Shown: piece by piece, positions 26,566-34,283 of the stretch
How the letters are laid out: each line of letters starts with the position of its first letter
Position numbering within the stretch: position 1 is the first letter of the stretch
Source of the DNA: UBA4744 sp963723165
Lineage (GTDB): Bacteria; Actinomycetota; Acidimicrobiia; Spongiisociales; UBA4744
DNA: 64,000 bases
Direction: 5' to 3'
Assembly (NCBI GenBank): GCA_963723165.1
Contig: CAVRPP010000005.1
Coordinates: 1-64,000, forward strand
Notes under the pieces: generated by a model
Told to the model about the DNA's origin: nothing
What the model saw: the letters and a program-made list of their open reading frames with translations, nothing else
Database searches by the model: none
Position numbers and translations under genes: made by a program

Positions 26566-28469
26566 CAGACCTCCACCGGCTGATTTCGAAACTGTGTTTC
26601 GTAGAGGCTGGCATAGAGACCACCCTGTTCAATCAACTCGGCGTGGCTGCCGGACTCGACCAGGCGGCCCTGGTCGAGTACCAGGATGATGTCGGCCGCC
26701 AGGATGGTGGACAGACGGTGGGCGATCACCAATGAGGTGCGTCCCGCCATGACCCGCTCCAGGGCCTCCTGAATGAGCGCCTCGGAATGGGAATCGAGAT
26801 GCGAGGTTGCCTCGTCGAGGATGAGAATGCCGGGATCCTTGAGGATCACCCGGGCAATCGCTACTCGCTGCTTCTCTCCACCGGAGAGGCGGTACCCGCG
26901 CTCGCCGACCATCGTCTCGAAGCCGTCCGGTAGGGACAAAATCAGTTCCTCGATTTTGGCGGCCCGACAGGCCGCCTCCAACTCTGGGAGCGTTGCGTCC
27001 GGTTTGGCATACCGAAGGTTCGCGCCGATGGTGTCGTGGAAGAGGTAGGACTCCTGAGTTACCACCCCGATTCCATCACCGAGGGTGCCGAGCGATAGGT
27101 CCCTCACGTCGTGGCCGTCGATCCGGACCGCGCCCTGCGTGACATCGTAGAGGCGCGGCAGCAGGTAGCTGATCGTCGTCTTTCCGGCGCCACTGGGACC
27201 GACCAGGGCCGCCAGTTGCCCGGGTCGAATAACGAACGACGCGTCTTCGAGGGCCCACTCCCTGGTTGAGACCTGAGCGGCTTCGGGACCGGCCGGCTCC
27301 ACCGCCCTCCCCCAATGCATCCGTTTCACGTCGCTGAGCCCGGGCAAAGGCTCTTCAGATACATATCTGAAGGAGACCCGATCGAAGCTCACCTCACCGG
27401 CGATGTCGGTGATATGGATTGCTCCTTCTCGCTCATCGATGTCGTGGGGCAGGTCCAGGACTTCGAAAACTCGCTCGAAAGAGACCATCGAGGTGGCAAA
27501 TTCGACCCTGGCATTGGAGAGGGCGGTCAGCGGCGCGTACAGTTGCGCAAGCAGGGTTGAGAACATCACGATGGTGCCGACGGTGAATGAATCGTTGATC
27601 ACCAGCACCCCGCCGACCCAGAACACGGCCGCCGTTCCGAGGGCACTGACCACACCCAGCGCTGCAAAGAACCAGCGGCCGATGACTGCTCTCCGCACGC
27701 CAAGATCCCGCACCAGTGCAGCCTCGTCGGTGAACTTCCGGGTCTCGTCGTCGGCCCGGTTGAACAGCTTGACCAGCAACGCCCCGCTCACGTTGAAGGT
27801 TTCCGTGAGGATCGACGACATGTTGGCATTGTGTTCCATCTGCTGTTGGGAGACCCGCCGCAGGATCTTGCCGACCCGCCTGGCCGGATAGATGAACAAC
27901 GGAAGCGCAGCAACGGCCAGCAGGGTGAGGCGCCATTCGGTTTGCACCATGATGATGAGAATGGCCGTGACGGTGACGATATTCGAAGCAATCGTTATGA
28001 AGGTGCCGGTGATGGCGTTTTGGGCGCCGACAACATCGTTGTTCAGCCGAGAAACCAACTCACCGGTGCGGGTCGACGTGAAAAACCGAAGCGACATGCC
28101 CTGCAGATGCCGGTAGAGCTGGCGGCGGAGATCGAAGATGATGCCTTCTCCCGCCCGCGCCGACATCCAGCGCTGCAGGGTGCCGACCACCGTGTTCACG
28201 ATCGGAACCGCCACCATGCCGAGACCCAGATAGGTCAGCAGCCGGATGTCCTTTTCGGGGATGGCCCGGTCGATGAGCTCGCGCATCAGAAGGGGCGGCA
28301 CGAGGGTCAGGAGAGAGATGACGAGAATGGTGACGAGTACAACGACGAGATCTGACCGGTAGGGGCGCCCGTACGCCAGGACCCGGCGCAATAGGGCGCG
28401 ATCAACGTGCGGGCGGTCCTGCTCTTCGTCGTATCGCAGGTAGGCGAACCAGTTGCCACCGTGAAAGAT
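26565..28469 (-). CDS. ABC exporter, fused permease-ATPase; probable AUC start
   Basis: This half-transporter of the MsbA/LmrA type has six membrane helices (about residues 40-330), a linker with an insertion (RMHWGRAVEPAGPEA), then the ATPase with Walker A VGPSGAGKTT, ABC signature YRLSGGEKQR, Walker B GILILDEATSHLD and H-loop VIAHRLST. The first conventional start in frame is TTG 28391. Protein-like sequence continues upstream, however (FHGGNWFAYLRYDEEQDRP then HVDRALLRRVL, typical of the family's N-terminus), to an ATC at 28467-28469 that has AAGGA 6-7 nt before it and a stop codon three codons upstream. Either AUC is the start or an ATG was miscalled. It probably pumps lipids or drugs. 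Confidence 0.88.
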   Translation of the reverse strand: MFHGGNWFAYLRYDEEQDRPHVDRALLRRVLAYGRPYRSDLVVVLVTILVISLLTLVPPLLMRELIDRAIPEKDIRLLTYLGLGMVAVPIVNTVVGTLQRWMSARAGEGIIFDLRRQLYRHLQGMSLRFFTSTRTGELVSRLNNDVVGAQNAITGTFITIASNIVTVTAILIIMVQTEWRLTLLAVAALPLFIYPARRVGKILRRVSQQQMEHNANMSSILTETFNVSGALLVKLFNRADDETRKFTDEAALVRDLGVRRAVIGRWFFAALGVVSALGTAAVFWVGGVLVINDSFTVGTIVMFSTLLAQLYAPLTALSNARVEFATSMVSFERVFEVLDLPHDIDEREGAIHITDIAGEVSFDRVSFRYVSEEPLPGLSDVKRMHWGRAVEPAGPEAAQVSTREWALEDASFVIRPGQLAALVGPSGAGKTTISYLLPRLYDVTQGAVRIDGHDVRDLSLGTLGDGIGVVTQESYLFHDTIGANLRYAKPDATLPELEAACRAAKIEELILSLPDGFETMVGERGYRLSGGEKQRVAIARVILKDPGILILDEATSHLDSHSEALIQEALERVMAGRTSLVIAHRLSTILAADIILVLDQGRLVESGSHAELIEQGGLYASLYETQFRNQPVEV

Positions 28470-28520
28470 CCGGATTCCTTACTGAGCGACGACTCAGCCT
28501 ATCGCCGGGGCCAGACAATC

Positions 28521-29417
28521 TCAGGAGCCGGCGGCTGCAGTCGACTCCTCGGTCTCGAGAGCGGCCGGTTCCGCTTCCGCCCCGTCTGCTCCTGCCATGG
28601 CCGCCATCGCCGGTATCAATGCTTCGCTGGAACCCGCCATGTCGGCGAGAAGATCGACGGCAGCGGCGTTCCGAACGAACAAATCGTATGAATAGCCGTT
28701 GGCGGACCAGACGAGCCGCCAACCGTCTTGCACATTCAACGACCAGGCCGGGCTTCCCCCCTCGAGTATCACCGGACCGCAATCCTCGACCGTACTGCCG
28801 GTCAGCTCGTCGCACTGGGTGTCGCCGGGTGCCGCTTCGGGCACCCCGATCGTGTCCGGGACAACCGGGTCGAGGGGCGGTTCATCGACCGCCACCATCA
28901 GAACCGCACGTTGGGCAACGGTCCGGCTCTTGGTGTACGGCTTGTCAGACCACAACCCGAAGGCCGCCGCGGCGTCTGAGGCCAGCTCACCGGTTGCCGG
29001 GTCGAATACCAGCTGGCTGGTGATGTACGCGACCTCCTGGGGGATGAGCGCAGGAAACTCGATTCCCGGAAGTGCCGCCCCGATGGTGGAGCGGCTGGCC
29101 TGAACGTAGCGATCTCCCCGGGTGGAACCGGACCACACAGCACCTACCACTTCCTCCGGTGATGATGCTGGATTCGGCGAAACAACAGTGAGCGGGTCGT
29201 TGACCCAGTCAACCACCCGCTGTTCTCCGGCCGCCAGCAGGCCAACCGGAGCTGCGACCACCGGCGTTGAGGTAGTGGTTGTCTGCTCGGGAACCGCCGC
29301 TATCCAGCGCTCGGTCATGTGACCGAGATCCGCCAGCGGAGGGTCGGAGGCACAGCCGGTCATCAATGCCCCGGCCACCGCCAGCCCGACGATGATGCTC
29401 GATCGACCTTTGACCAA
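28521..29417 (-). CDS. Lipoprotein, unknown
   Basis: The 298-residue product has a lipoprotein signal (SSIIVGLAVAGALM with lipobox MTGC) and a Thr-rich spacer (EQTTTTSTPV). The mature part is one soluble domain, including ATGELASDAAAAFGLWSDKP, two cysteines (TQCDELTG, EDCGPVI) and a WSLNVQDGWRLVWS segment, ending in an Ala/Glu-rich tail. TTG 29417 has AAGGGG 6 nt upstream and gives a signal peptide of normal length; ATG 29456 is the alternative. No known domain is recognised. It precedes the ABC exporter on the same strand. Confidence 0.6.
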   Translation of the reverse strand: MVKGRSSIIVGLAVAGALMTGCASDPPLADLGHMTERWIAAVPEQTTTTSTPVVAAPVGLLAAGEQRVVDWVNDPLTVVSPNPASSPEEVVGAVWSGSTRGDRYVQASRSTIGAALPGIEFPALIPQEVAYITSQLVFDPATGELASDAAAAFGLWSDKPYTKSRTVAQRAVLMVAVDEPPLDPVVPDTIGVPEAAPGDTQCDELTGSTVEDCGPVILEGGSPAWSLNVQDGWRLVWSANGYSYDLFVRNAAAVDLLADMAGSSEALIPAMAAMAGADGAEAEPAALETEESTAAAGS

Positions 29418-29538
29418 CCTGAACCCCTTTTGCACGGTCCGGCTGCCTTTCACCATTGAGACGCCGCCGACCTCGCGTTAGTTCCAACATATCGCATGGG
29501 AACTGCTCTGGCGGAAGAAGTTTGGGATACTGGCCGGG

Positions 29539-30309
29539 ATGACCATCCAACTCCTGACCGAGCAATACTCCGAGCGGCCGGCCTTTGACACGGCGGTATC
29601 CCATGCCCTCTTGCGAAGGGCCGCTACCGGAACCGTCGGGCAGACTCTTCGGCTGCACCAACCCGGATCTATCGTGGCTTTTGGGCGCCGGGATGTGGTC
29701 AGTGCGGGCTACGTTCGCGCAGTCGAGACGAGCAGGTCGGCCGGATACGAAGCCATCGAACGTCTGGCCGGCGGACGAGCAGCCGTTTTCCACAGTGGGA
29801 CCATTGCCTTTTCCTGGACGATTCCATCTGCCAAGCCCCGCGAGATGATCACAGAACGCTTCGAGCGCCTCACCGCCACGCTGGTGGCAGCGTTCCGATC
29901 CCTCGGTGCCGATGCCCGGATCGGCGAGGTTCCCGGCGAGTACTGCCCGGGCGCATACAGCATCAACGTTTCGGGCCGCCACAAGGTGATGGGAACCGGG
30001 CAGCGCATCATCGGTCGGGCAGCGCATGTTGGTGGCGTGATTGTCGTGAATGGGGGGGACCGCATCGCCGAGGTGCTCGTCCCCGTGTACGAGGCTCTGG
30101 ACCTCCCCTGGGATCCGGCTACTTCCGGAGACCTGGCCGGCGCCGTGCCCGGGATTACGCGTGACGATGTCATGGCTGCGATCGTCACCGAGTTTGACCG
30201 GCGTTACGGGCTAGAGCGGGGTCGGTTTGACCTTTCCACCCTGGCAATGGCCGAGGACCTCGAGACCGACCATTTCTCGCCCGGGACCCGCCTTCATTTC
30301 TCGACGTAG
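29539..30309 (+). CDS. Lipoate-protein ligase A-type protein
   Basis: The 256-residue protein has the BPL/LplA/LipB fold: LRLHQPGSIVAFGRRDV (about residues 36-52), the RLAGGRAAVFHSGTIAFS loop corresponding to the family's RR.GG.a.yh..g, and the lysine region VSGRHKVMGTGQRI (about 141-155). It should transfer lipoate or octanoate onto lipoyl domains, or be a related acyltransferase. A C-terminal accessory domain is short. The 3' end overlaps the convergent Ig-like membrane-protein gene by 16 bp. Confidence 0.82.
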   Translation: MTIQLLTEQYSERPAFDTAVSHALLRRAATGTVGQTLRLHQPGSIVAFGRRDVVSAGYVRAVETSRSAGYEAIERLAGGRAAVFHSGTIAFSWTIPSAKPREMITERFERLTATLVAAFRSLGADARIGEVPGEYCPGAYSINVSGRHKVMGTGQRIIGRAAHVGGVIVVNGGDRIAEVLVPVYEALDLPWDPATSGDLAGAVPGITRDDVMAAIVTEFDRRYGLERGRFDLSTLAMAEDLETDHFSPGTRLHFST

Positions 30310-31193
30310 CTGGTGAAGTCGAAAACGACCTTGTTGCCGAAATCGTCCCTGGCCTTCACTTCAAAAGTGACGCCATAGGGAGCGGTTTCGAAGAAAACCT
30401 TCACGTACCACTCACCGTTGGCGGCCGCGGTGGCCGACCCGGAACCGTATTCGGACTGGATGAAGACTTTGGTGCCGGCTTTGGCTGTTCCGGAGAACTC
30501 GTCATACGGCGGGTTTTCCGCACACGATCCCCACTTCTGGAAAGCCGTGAACTCCACCGGGGGCGGCTCCTCTTTCGGGGCCGGCGCCTCGTACGTCACC
30601 GACACGGTCGCTGTGGAGACGTTGCCGGCGGCGTCGGTCGAAGTGAATGAAGCCAGATTCCCACCCGGATTGAGAAGCAGAACGATTGACCAGTCCCCAT
30701 CCTCGTTCACATCTGCCTCGTAAGGCCCGGCCGCAACCACAGCCCCCGGCTCTGTGGTGCCTTCGAACTTGAGCGACTGCTCGTCCACGACGGCCCCGGG
30801 CTCGGGATACGTGACGGAGAGGGGGGGCGCGATCTCGTCCTCGGGGGTGGTGACCGGAATTGTCTCCGGCGGCATTGTGGACGGCACCGTTTCAGCGACC
30901 GTAGTGGAAGGCGTTGTGGTCGTGGTCGTCTCCTCGATCGGAACTGTATTGACCGGGAAGGTATCACTGGTGGTCGACGTGTCGGTCTGCGGAGCGAACA
31001 GATCGATCTGAACTACGGTCAGCCCGACCAAGAGCACAACCGCTGCGAAAGCGCCTGCGAACGACAGCAGTCGCGACTGGCGGCCGGCGACTCGGGCGCC
31101 CGGCACTCCCTGCTCCATGAGCATGAGGGGTGCCTGATTCACCTTCTCCTTCAAGTTCTGTGCTGCGCGGCGGCCGCGATCGTCGAGTGTCAT
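30294..31193 (-). CDS. Sigma-coupled membrane protein with Ig-like and FTAxQK modules
   Basis: The 299-residue product overlaps the sigma-factor stop by 4 nt (ATGA), so the two are translationally coupled, the usual place for an anti-sigma factor. It has a cytoplasmic N-terminus (about 40 residues), one membrane helix (FAGAFAAVVLLVGLTVVQI), a Thr-rich stalk (PIEETTTTTTPSTTV), then an Ig-like domain (TYPEPGAVVDEQSLKFEG, EPGAVVAAGPYEADV, STDAAGNVSTATVSV) and a C-terminal module starting VEFTAFQKWGSCAEN. The last two parts are closely similar to the secreted protein at 47124-48233. The cytoplasmic part is short for a known anti-sigma domain and has no zinc motif (HxxxCxxC). Role as sensor or anti-sigma is inferred from gene order. 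Confidence 0.75.
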   Translation of the reverse strand: MTLDDRGRRAAQNLKEKVNQAPLMLMEQGVPGARVAGRQSRLLSFAGAFAAVVLLVGLTVVQIDLFAPQTDTSTTSDTFPVNTVPIEETTTTTTPSTTVAETVPSTMPPETIPVTTPEDEIAPPLSVTYPEPGAVVDEQSLKFEGTTEPGAVVAAGPYEADVNEDGDWSIVLLLNPGGNLASFTSTDAAGNVSTATVSVTYEAPAPKEEPPPVEFTAFQKWGSCAENPPYDEFSGTAKAGTKVFIQSEYGSGSATAAANGEWYVKVFFETAPYGVTFEVKARDDFGNKVVFDFTSYVEK

Positions 31194-31723
31194 GCGTTCT
31201 CCCCGGGCGGGGTCCCGAGCCGTTCCGCCAGCCGGATCCGGCCCTTGTGGAGGTGGACCTTCGCTGTGGACGGCGAACAGTCGAGAATGTCGGCTACCTC
31301 CGCGATGGGCCGATCCTCGAGGTAGTGAAGGGCGATGGCCTGAGCTTGCCGTTTGGGAAGTGCCCGGACGGCCGCCCAAAACTCATCGTCATGCGCATCG
31401 AGCGCCGGGAGTGCTTCCTGGCGACGGACCGCCATCCGGGCCATCGCCCGGGCTTCAGAAGCTCGTTTCCGGTAGAGCGAAACTGCCATGTTGGCTACCA
31501 CCCTCCTGACCCACGCACCCGGCGATTCATACTCGCCGATGCGATCCCATTTCCGGTGGGCCGCAATAAAGGCCTCCTGAGCAAGGTCCTCTGCCGCCCA
31601 GCGGCTCCCTGAGAGGGCGTAGGCCAAACCGACAACGGACCTGAACTCGCGCTGGTAGAAGGTTTCGAAACGCTCGGGGAGCGTAACGATCCCTCGATCT
31701 GCTGCTTGCATCCAGCTCTCCAT
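31190..31723 (-). CDS. ECF RNA polymerase sigma factor
   Basis: The 177-residue protein has the two sigma-70 regions of extracytoplasmic-function factors: region 2 (FETFYQREFRSVVGLAYALS then EDLAQEAFIAAHRKWDRI) and region 4 (LPKRQAQAIALHYLEDRPIA then ILDCSPSTAKVHLHKGR), joined by a short linker. The group looks like the SigE-type/SACE family of actinomycetes. The open frame extends to 31801, but an element at 31760-31788 that matches the promoter of a second target lies inside that extension, so the start is placed at ATG 31723 (MESWMQAAD); ATG 31711 is possible. It is the first gene of the sigma-membrane protein operon and is probably autoregulated. Confidence 0.9.
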   Translation of the reverse strand: MESWMQAADRGIVTLPERFETFYQREFRSVVGLAYALSGSRWAAEDLAQEAFIAAHRKWDRIGEYESPGAWVRRVVANMAVSLYRKRASEARAMARMAVRRQEALPALDAHDDEFWAAVRALPKRQAQAIALHYLEDRPIAEVADILDCSPSTAKVHLHKGRIRLAERLGTPPGENA

Positions 31724-31759
31724 GCGGCCCAACGGGCGTTCCCAGCCATCTCGCCTAGT

Positions 31760-31788
31760 TACTCGTATCGGCGGTCGAAAAGGTTTAC
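31760..31788 (-). promoter_or_regulatory. Probable ECF sigma promoter (autoregulatory)
   Basis: On the minus strand the sequence is GTAAACCTT, nine bases, then CGATACGAGTA, 37 bp before ATG 31723. The same two boxes with the same 9-base gap lie before the paralogous secreted-protein gene (47043-47071), where only the fourth base of the second box differs (CGACACGAGTA). The two boxes fit -35 and -10 elements of an ECF promoter. Recognition by this particular sigma factor is inferred. Confidence 0.65.
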
Positions 31789-31860
31789 CTGAGCCCAACA
31801 CCGGAATGTGCAGACACCCGGACGTTGGGAGGATTCGACCGGGCTCGATAGCCTGAAGGA

Positions 31861-33054
31861 ATGCAATCGCCTCCCACTCGTGTCCTGGTCCTGAACGGAC
31901 CGAACCTCAACCTGCTCGGCACCCGGCGTCCCGACATCTACGGGTCTACGACGCTCCCCGACCTCGAAGAAGCGTGCCGCTCGTGGGGCGCCGGTCTCGG
32001 GGTGACGGTCGACACCTTCCAATCGAACCACGAAGGGGCCCTGATCGATCGGATCCACAACGCCGGGCGAGACGCGGACGGAATTATCATCAACCCGGGC
32101 GCATACACTCACTATTCGTACGCCATCCACGATGCCCTGGAGGCGGTCGAGAAGCCGGTAGTCGAGGTCCATATCTCTGATATCACGAGCCGCGAGGCCT
32201 GGCGGTCGCATTCGGTCATCTCTCCTGTTTGTATCGCCACCATCTACGGGCGCGGCACCAACGGCTACCGCGACGCCCTCCGCCACCTCGTATTTCGCAA
32301 CGCCGTTCCCGTGTCCACCTTCGCCTATGGTCCCCATCCCGATCAGGTCGGTGATCTGCGGGTTCCCGCCGGCCCGGGCCCGCATCCGGTGGCCGCCCTC
32401 ATTCACGGCGGCTTCTGGCGTGCACACTGGCAACGGGACCTGATGGACGGTCTGGCCGTCGACCTGACTAATCGGGGAATCGCCACCTGGAACATCGAAT
32501 ACCGGCGCAGTCGCGGCGGGTGGCGGGATGCGTTCTCCGACGTGGCGGTCGCGGTTGATCACCTGGTCGGCCTCACCGCCGATGCTCTGCTCGATATGGA
32601 TCGGGTAGCGATCGCCGGACACTCGGCCGGGGGTCAGCTTGCATTGTGGGCGGCCGGGCGGACCCGCCTCCCGGCCGATTCGCCGTGGGCGGCGCCCGCG
32701 GTGCCCGCTCATCTGGCCGTAGCCCTGGCCGCAGTGGTCGATCTCCTCAGAGCCGGGGACGAGCATCTCGGCGACGACGCGGTCGAGCAGTTCTTCGGCA
32801 ATCCCCCGGACTCCGGCGCTTCGCCGATGGATCTCCTGCCGCTCGGGGTAACGCAACTGGTTGCGCACGGCACGGCCGATGAGCATGTGCCGGTCGAGCA
32901 CAGCCGTGCCTACATGGAACGAGCCCGGGCAAGCGGCGACAGCGTCGGCTACCTCGAGTTCGAGGGGGTAGATCACTCCGCGTTGATCGACGAAACCTCA
33001 ATCGAGTGGGATTCGATCGCCGCCGCGTCCATCGAGCGCCTCACCGAAAGCTGA
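31861..33054 (+). CDS. Fusion of type II 3-dehydroquinate dehydratase and alpha/beta-hydrolase
   Basis: Residues 1-148 are a complete AroQ: VLNGPNLNLLGTRRPDIYG (with the catalytic Arg and Tyr), NPGAYTHYS, EVHISDITSREAWR and HSVISPVC, all active-site segments. AroQ converts 3-dehydroquinate to 3-dehydroshikimate. From about 160 on there is a second enzyme, an alpha/beta-hydrolase with oxyanion segment IHGGFWR, nucleophile elbow GHSAGGQ, an HGTADEHVPVEHS acid region and a C-terminal VDHSALID histidine. This half resembles kynurenine formamidase-like esterases. The reading frame is continuous and the linker short (FRNAVPVSTFAYGPHPDQ). Two bases separate its stop from the yhhN-like gene. AroQ alone is usually about 150 residues. 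Confidence 0.85.
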   Translation: MQSPPTRVLVLNGPNLNLLGTRRPDIYGSTTLPDLEEACRSWGAGLGVTVDTFQSNHEGALIDRIHNAGRDADGIIINPGAYTHYSYAIHDALEAVEKPVVEVHISDITSREAWRSHSVISPVCIATIYGRGTNGYRDALRHLVFRNAVPVSTFAYGPHPDQVGDLRVPAGPGPHPVAALIHGGFWRAHWQRDLMDGLAVDLTNRGIATWNIEYRRSRGGWRDAFSDVAVAVDHLVGLTADALLDMDRVAIAGHSAGGQLALWAAGRTRLPADSPWAAPAVPAHLAVALAAVVDLLRAGDEHLGDDAVEQFFGNPPDSGASPMDLLPLGVTQLVAHGTADEHVPVEHSRAYMERARASGDSVGYLEFEGVDHSALIDETSIEWDSIAAASIERLTES

Positions 33055-33056
33055 CT

Positions 33057-33683
33057 GTGGACTGGTTCTTCGTAGCAATGACGGTCGCCGGACTTGCGGT
33101 GACGCTGGTCGGCGAGCACCGCCACTTGCCGCTTCGCTTGGTTGCCAAGCCGGTTGCCTCGGCCGGGTTTCTCGGACTGGCTCTGACGCTCGGAGCAACC
33201 GCTTCACCCTACGGCCGGTGGATTCTGGTTGGGCTCGTCTTTGGCTTCATGGGCGACGTGGCCCTTCTGGGAACGGCCCGATCGTGGTTCCTGACGGGTC
33301 TCGTGGCCTTTTTGATCGGACACCTCATCTACGTGATCGCCTTCGTCCAAGCTGGAGTCTCCGTCGGACCGTTCTTAGCCGGCGCCGTCGTGGCCACCGG
33401 CGCCGGCCTCGTGGTCGTTCGCTGGCTCCGACCGCATCTTGCTTCTGAGATGACCGGTCCGGTCATGGCCTATGTCGTGATCATCTCAGCCATGGTTGCG
33501 GCGGCGGTTGGGTCCACAGCCGCCGGGAACACCCCTTTGATCCTGATCGGAGCTACCGCCTTCTACCTATCCGATCTTGCGGTTGCTCGCAATCGTTTCG
33601 TAGCCCCCGGGCCAATCAACCGGTTCTGGGGATTGCCGTTCTACTACCTCGGACAGATACTGCTCGCCTGGTCGGTGGCCTGA
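33057..33683 (+). CDS. YhhN family membrane protein
   Basis: The 208-residue protein has about seven hydrophobic segments with the YhhN/TMEM86 signatures: LVAKPVASAGFLGLAL (K-P motif near residue 30), FGFMGDVALLG with conserved Asp near 60, GHLIYVIAF, and a C-terminal FYLSDLAVARNRF and YYLGQILLAWSV. Animal members are lysoplasmalogenases that cleave vinyl-ether lysolipids; bacterial function is inferred. GTG 33057 starts 2 bp after the previous stop, so the two are co-transcribed. Confidence 0.8.
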   Translation: MDWFFVAMTVAGLAVTLVGEHRHLPLRLVAKPVASAGFLGLALTLGATASPYGRWILVGLVFGFMGDVALLGTARSWFLTGLVAFLIGHLIYVIAFVQAGVSVGPFLAGAVVATGAGLVVVRWLRPHLASEMTGPVMAYVVIISAMVAAAVGSTAAGNTPLILIGATAFYLSDLAVARNRFVAPGPINRFWGLPFYYLGQILLAWSVA

Positions 33684-33691
33684 GCGGCCTC

Positions 33692-34195
33692 CTATTCCGG
33701 CCCCGGCACCCGGGTTCCCAGTTCCCGGTCCAGCAACAGCAAAGCAGCGCCGTTGTCCCCGGCCATCGCTATCTGTTCGATCAACTCGGACACGGTTGAT
33801 TCTTCCTCGACTTGTTCGGTGATGAACCAGTGCAGCAGCGGGAGGCTCTCAAAATCCTTCTCCTCGTTGGCATGGTTGTACAAGTCGTGGATGGACGCAG
33901 TCACTTTCTGCTCATGGGCCAGTGAAGCCTCGAAGACCGACAACGGCGAGGTGTAGTCGCTGGAGGGAGCAGGAATCGAGCGCAGTTCAATCTCGTTGCC
34001 GCGGTCGAGCACAAAGTCGAAAAACTTCATCGCATGGACTCGCTCTTCTTCGGCCTGCTGGCGCATCCAGTTGGCAAATCCGGGAAGATTGGCGTCATCG
34101 AGAAAGGCCGCCATCTGCAGATAGGCGTATGACGATGCGAACTCGAGCGTGATTTGGTCGTTGTACGCATCCTGGAGTTTGGCGCTCATTGCCAC
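33692..34195 (-). CDS. Ferritin
   Basis: The 167-residue protein is a ferritin-like four-helix bundle: NDQITLEFASSYAYLQMAAF with the ferroxidase Glu and Tyr, then QQAEEERVHAMKFFDFVLDR with ExxH ligands, and the C-terminal half WFITEQVEEESTVSELIEQI. This ligand set fits non-haem bacterial ferritin (FtnA type) with iron oxidation and storage. GTG 34195 has AAAGGA 7 nt upstream; ATG 34189 two codons later is possible. It is convergent with the yhhN-like gene, 8 bp away. Confidence 0.88.
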   Translation of the reverse strand: MAMSAKLQDAYNDQITLEFASSYAYLQMAAFLDDANLPGFANWMRQQAEEERVHAMKFFDFVLDRGNEIELRSIPAPSSDYTSPLSVFEASLAHEQKVTASIHDLYNHANEEKDFESLPLLHWFITEQVEEESTVSELIEQIAMAGDNGAALLLLDRELGTRVPGPE

Positions 34196-34283
34196 GGTGG
34201 TTCCTTTCGTTGGTATTCCCGCCATGCTATCGCCGAGAATCACAGACCCGCGAAAGGGCCAAGGGATGGGAGCCAAACGCCCA

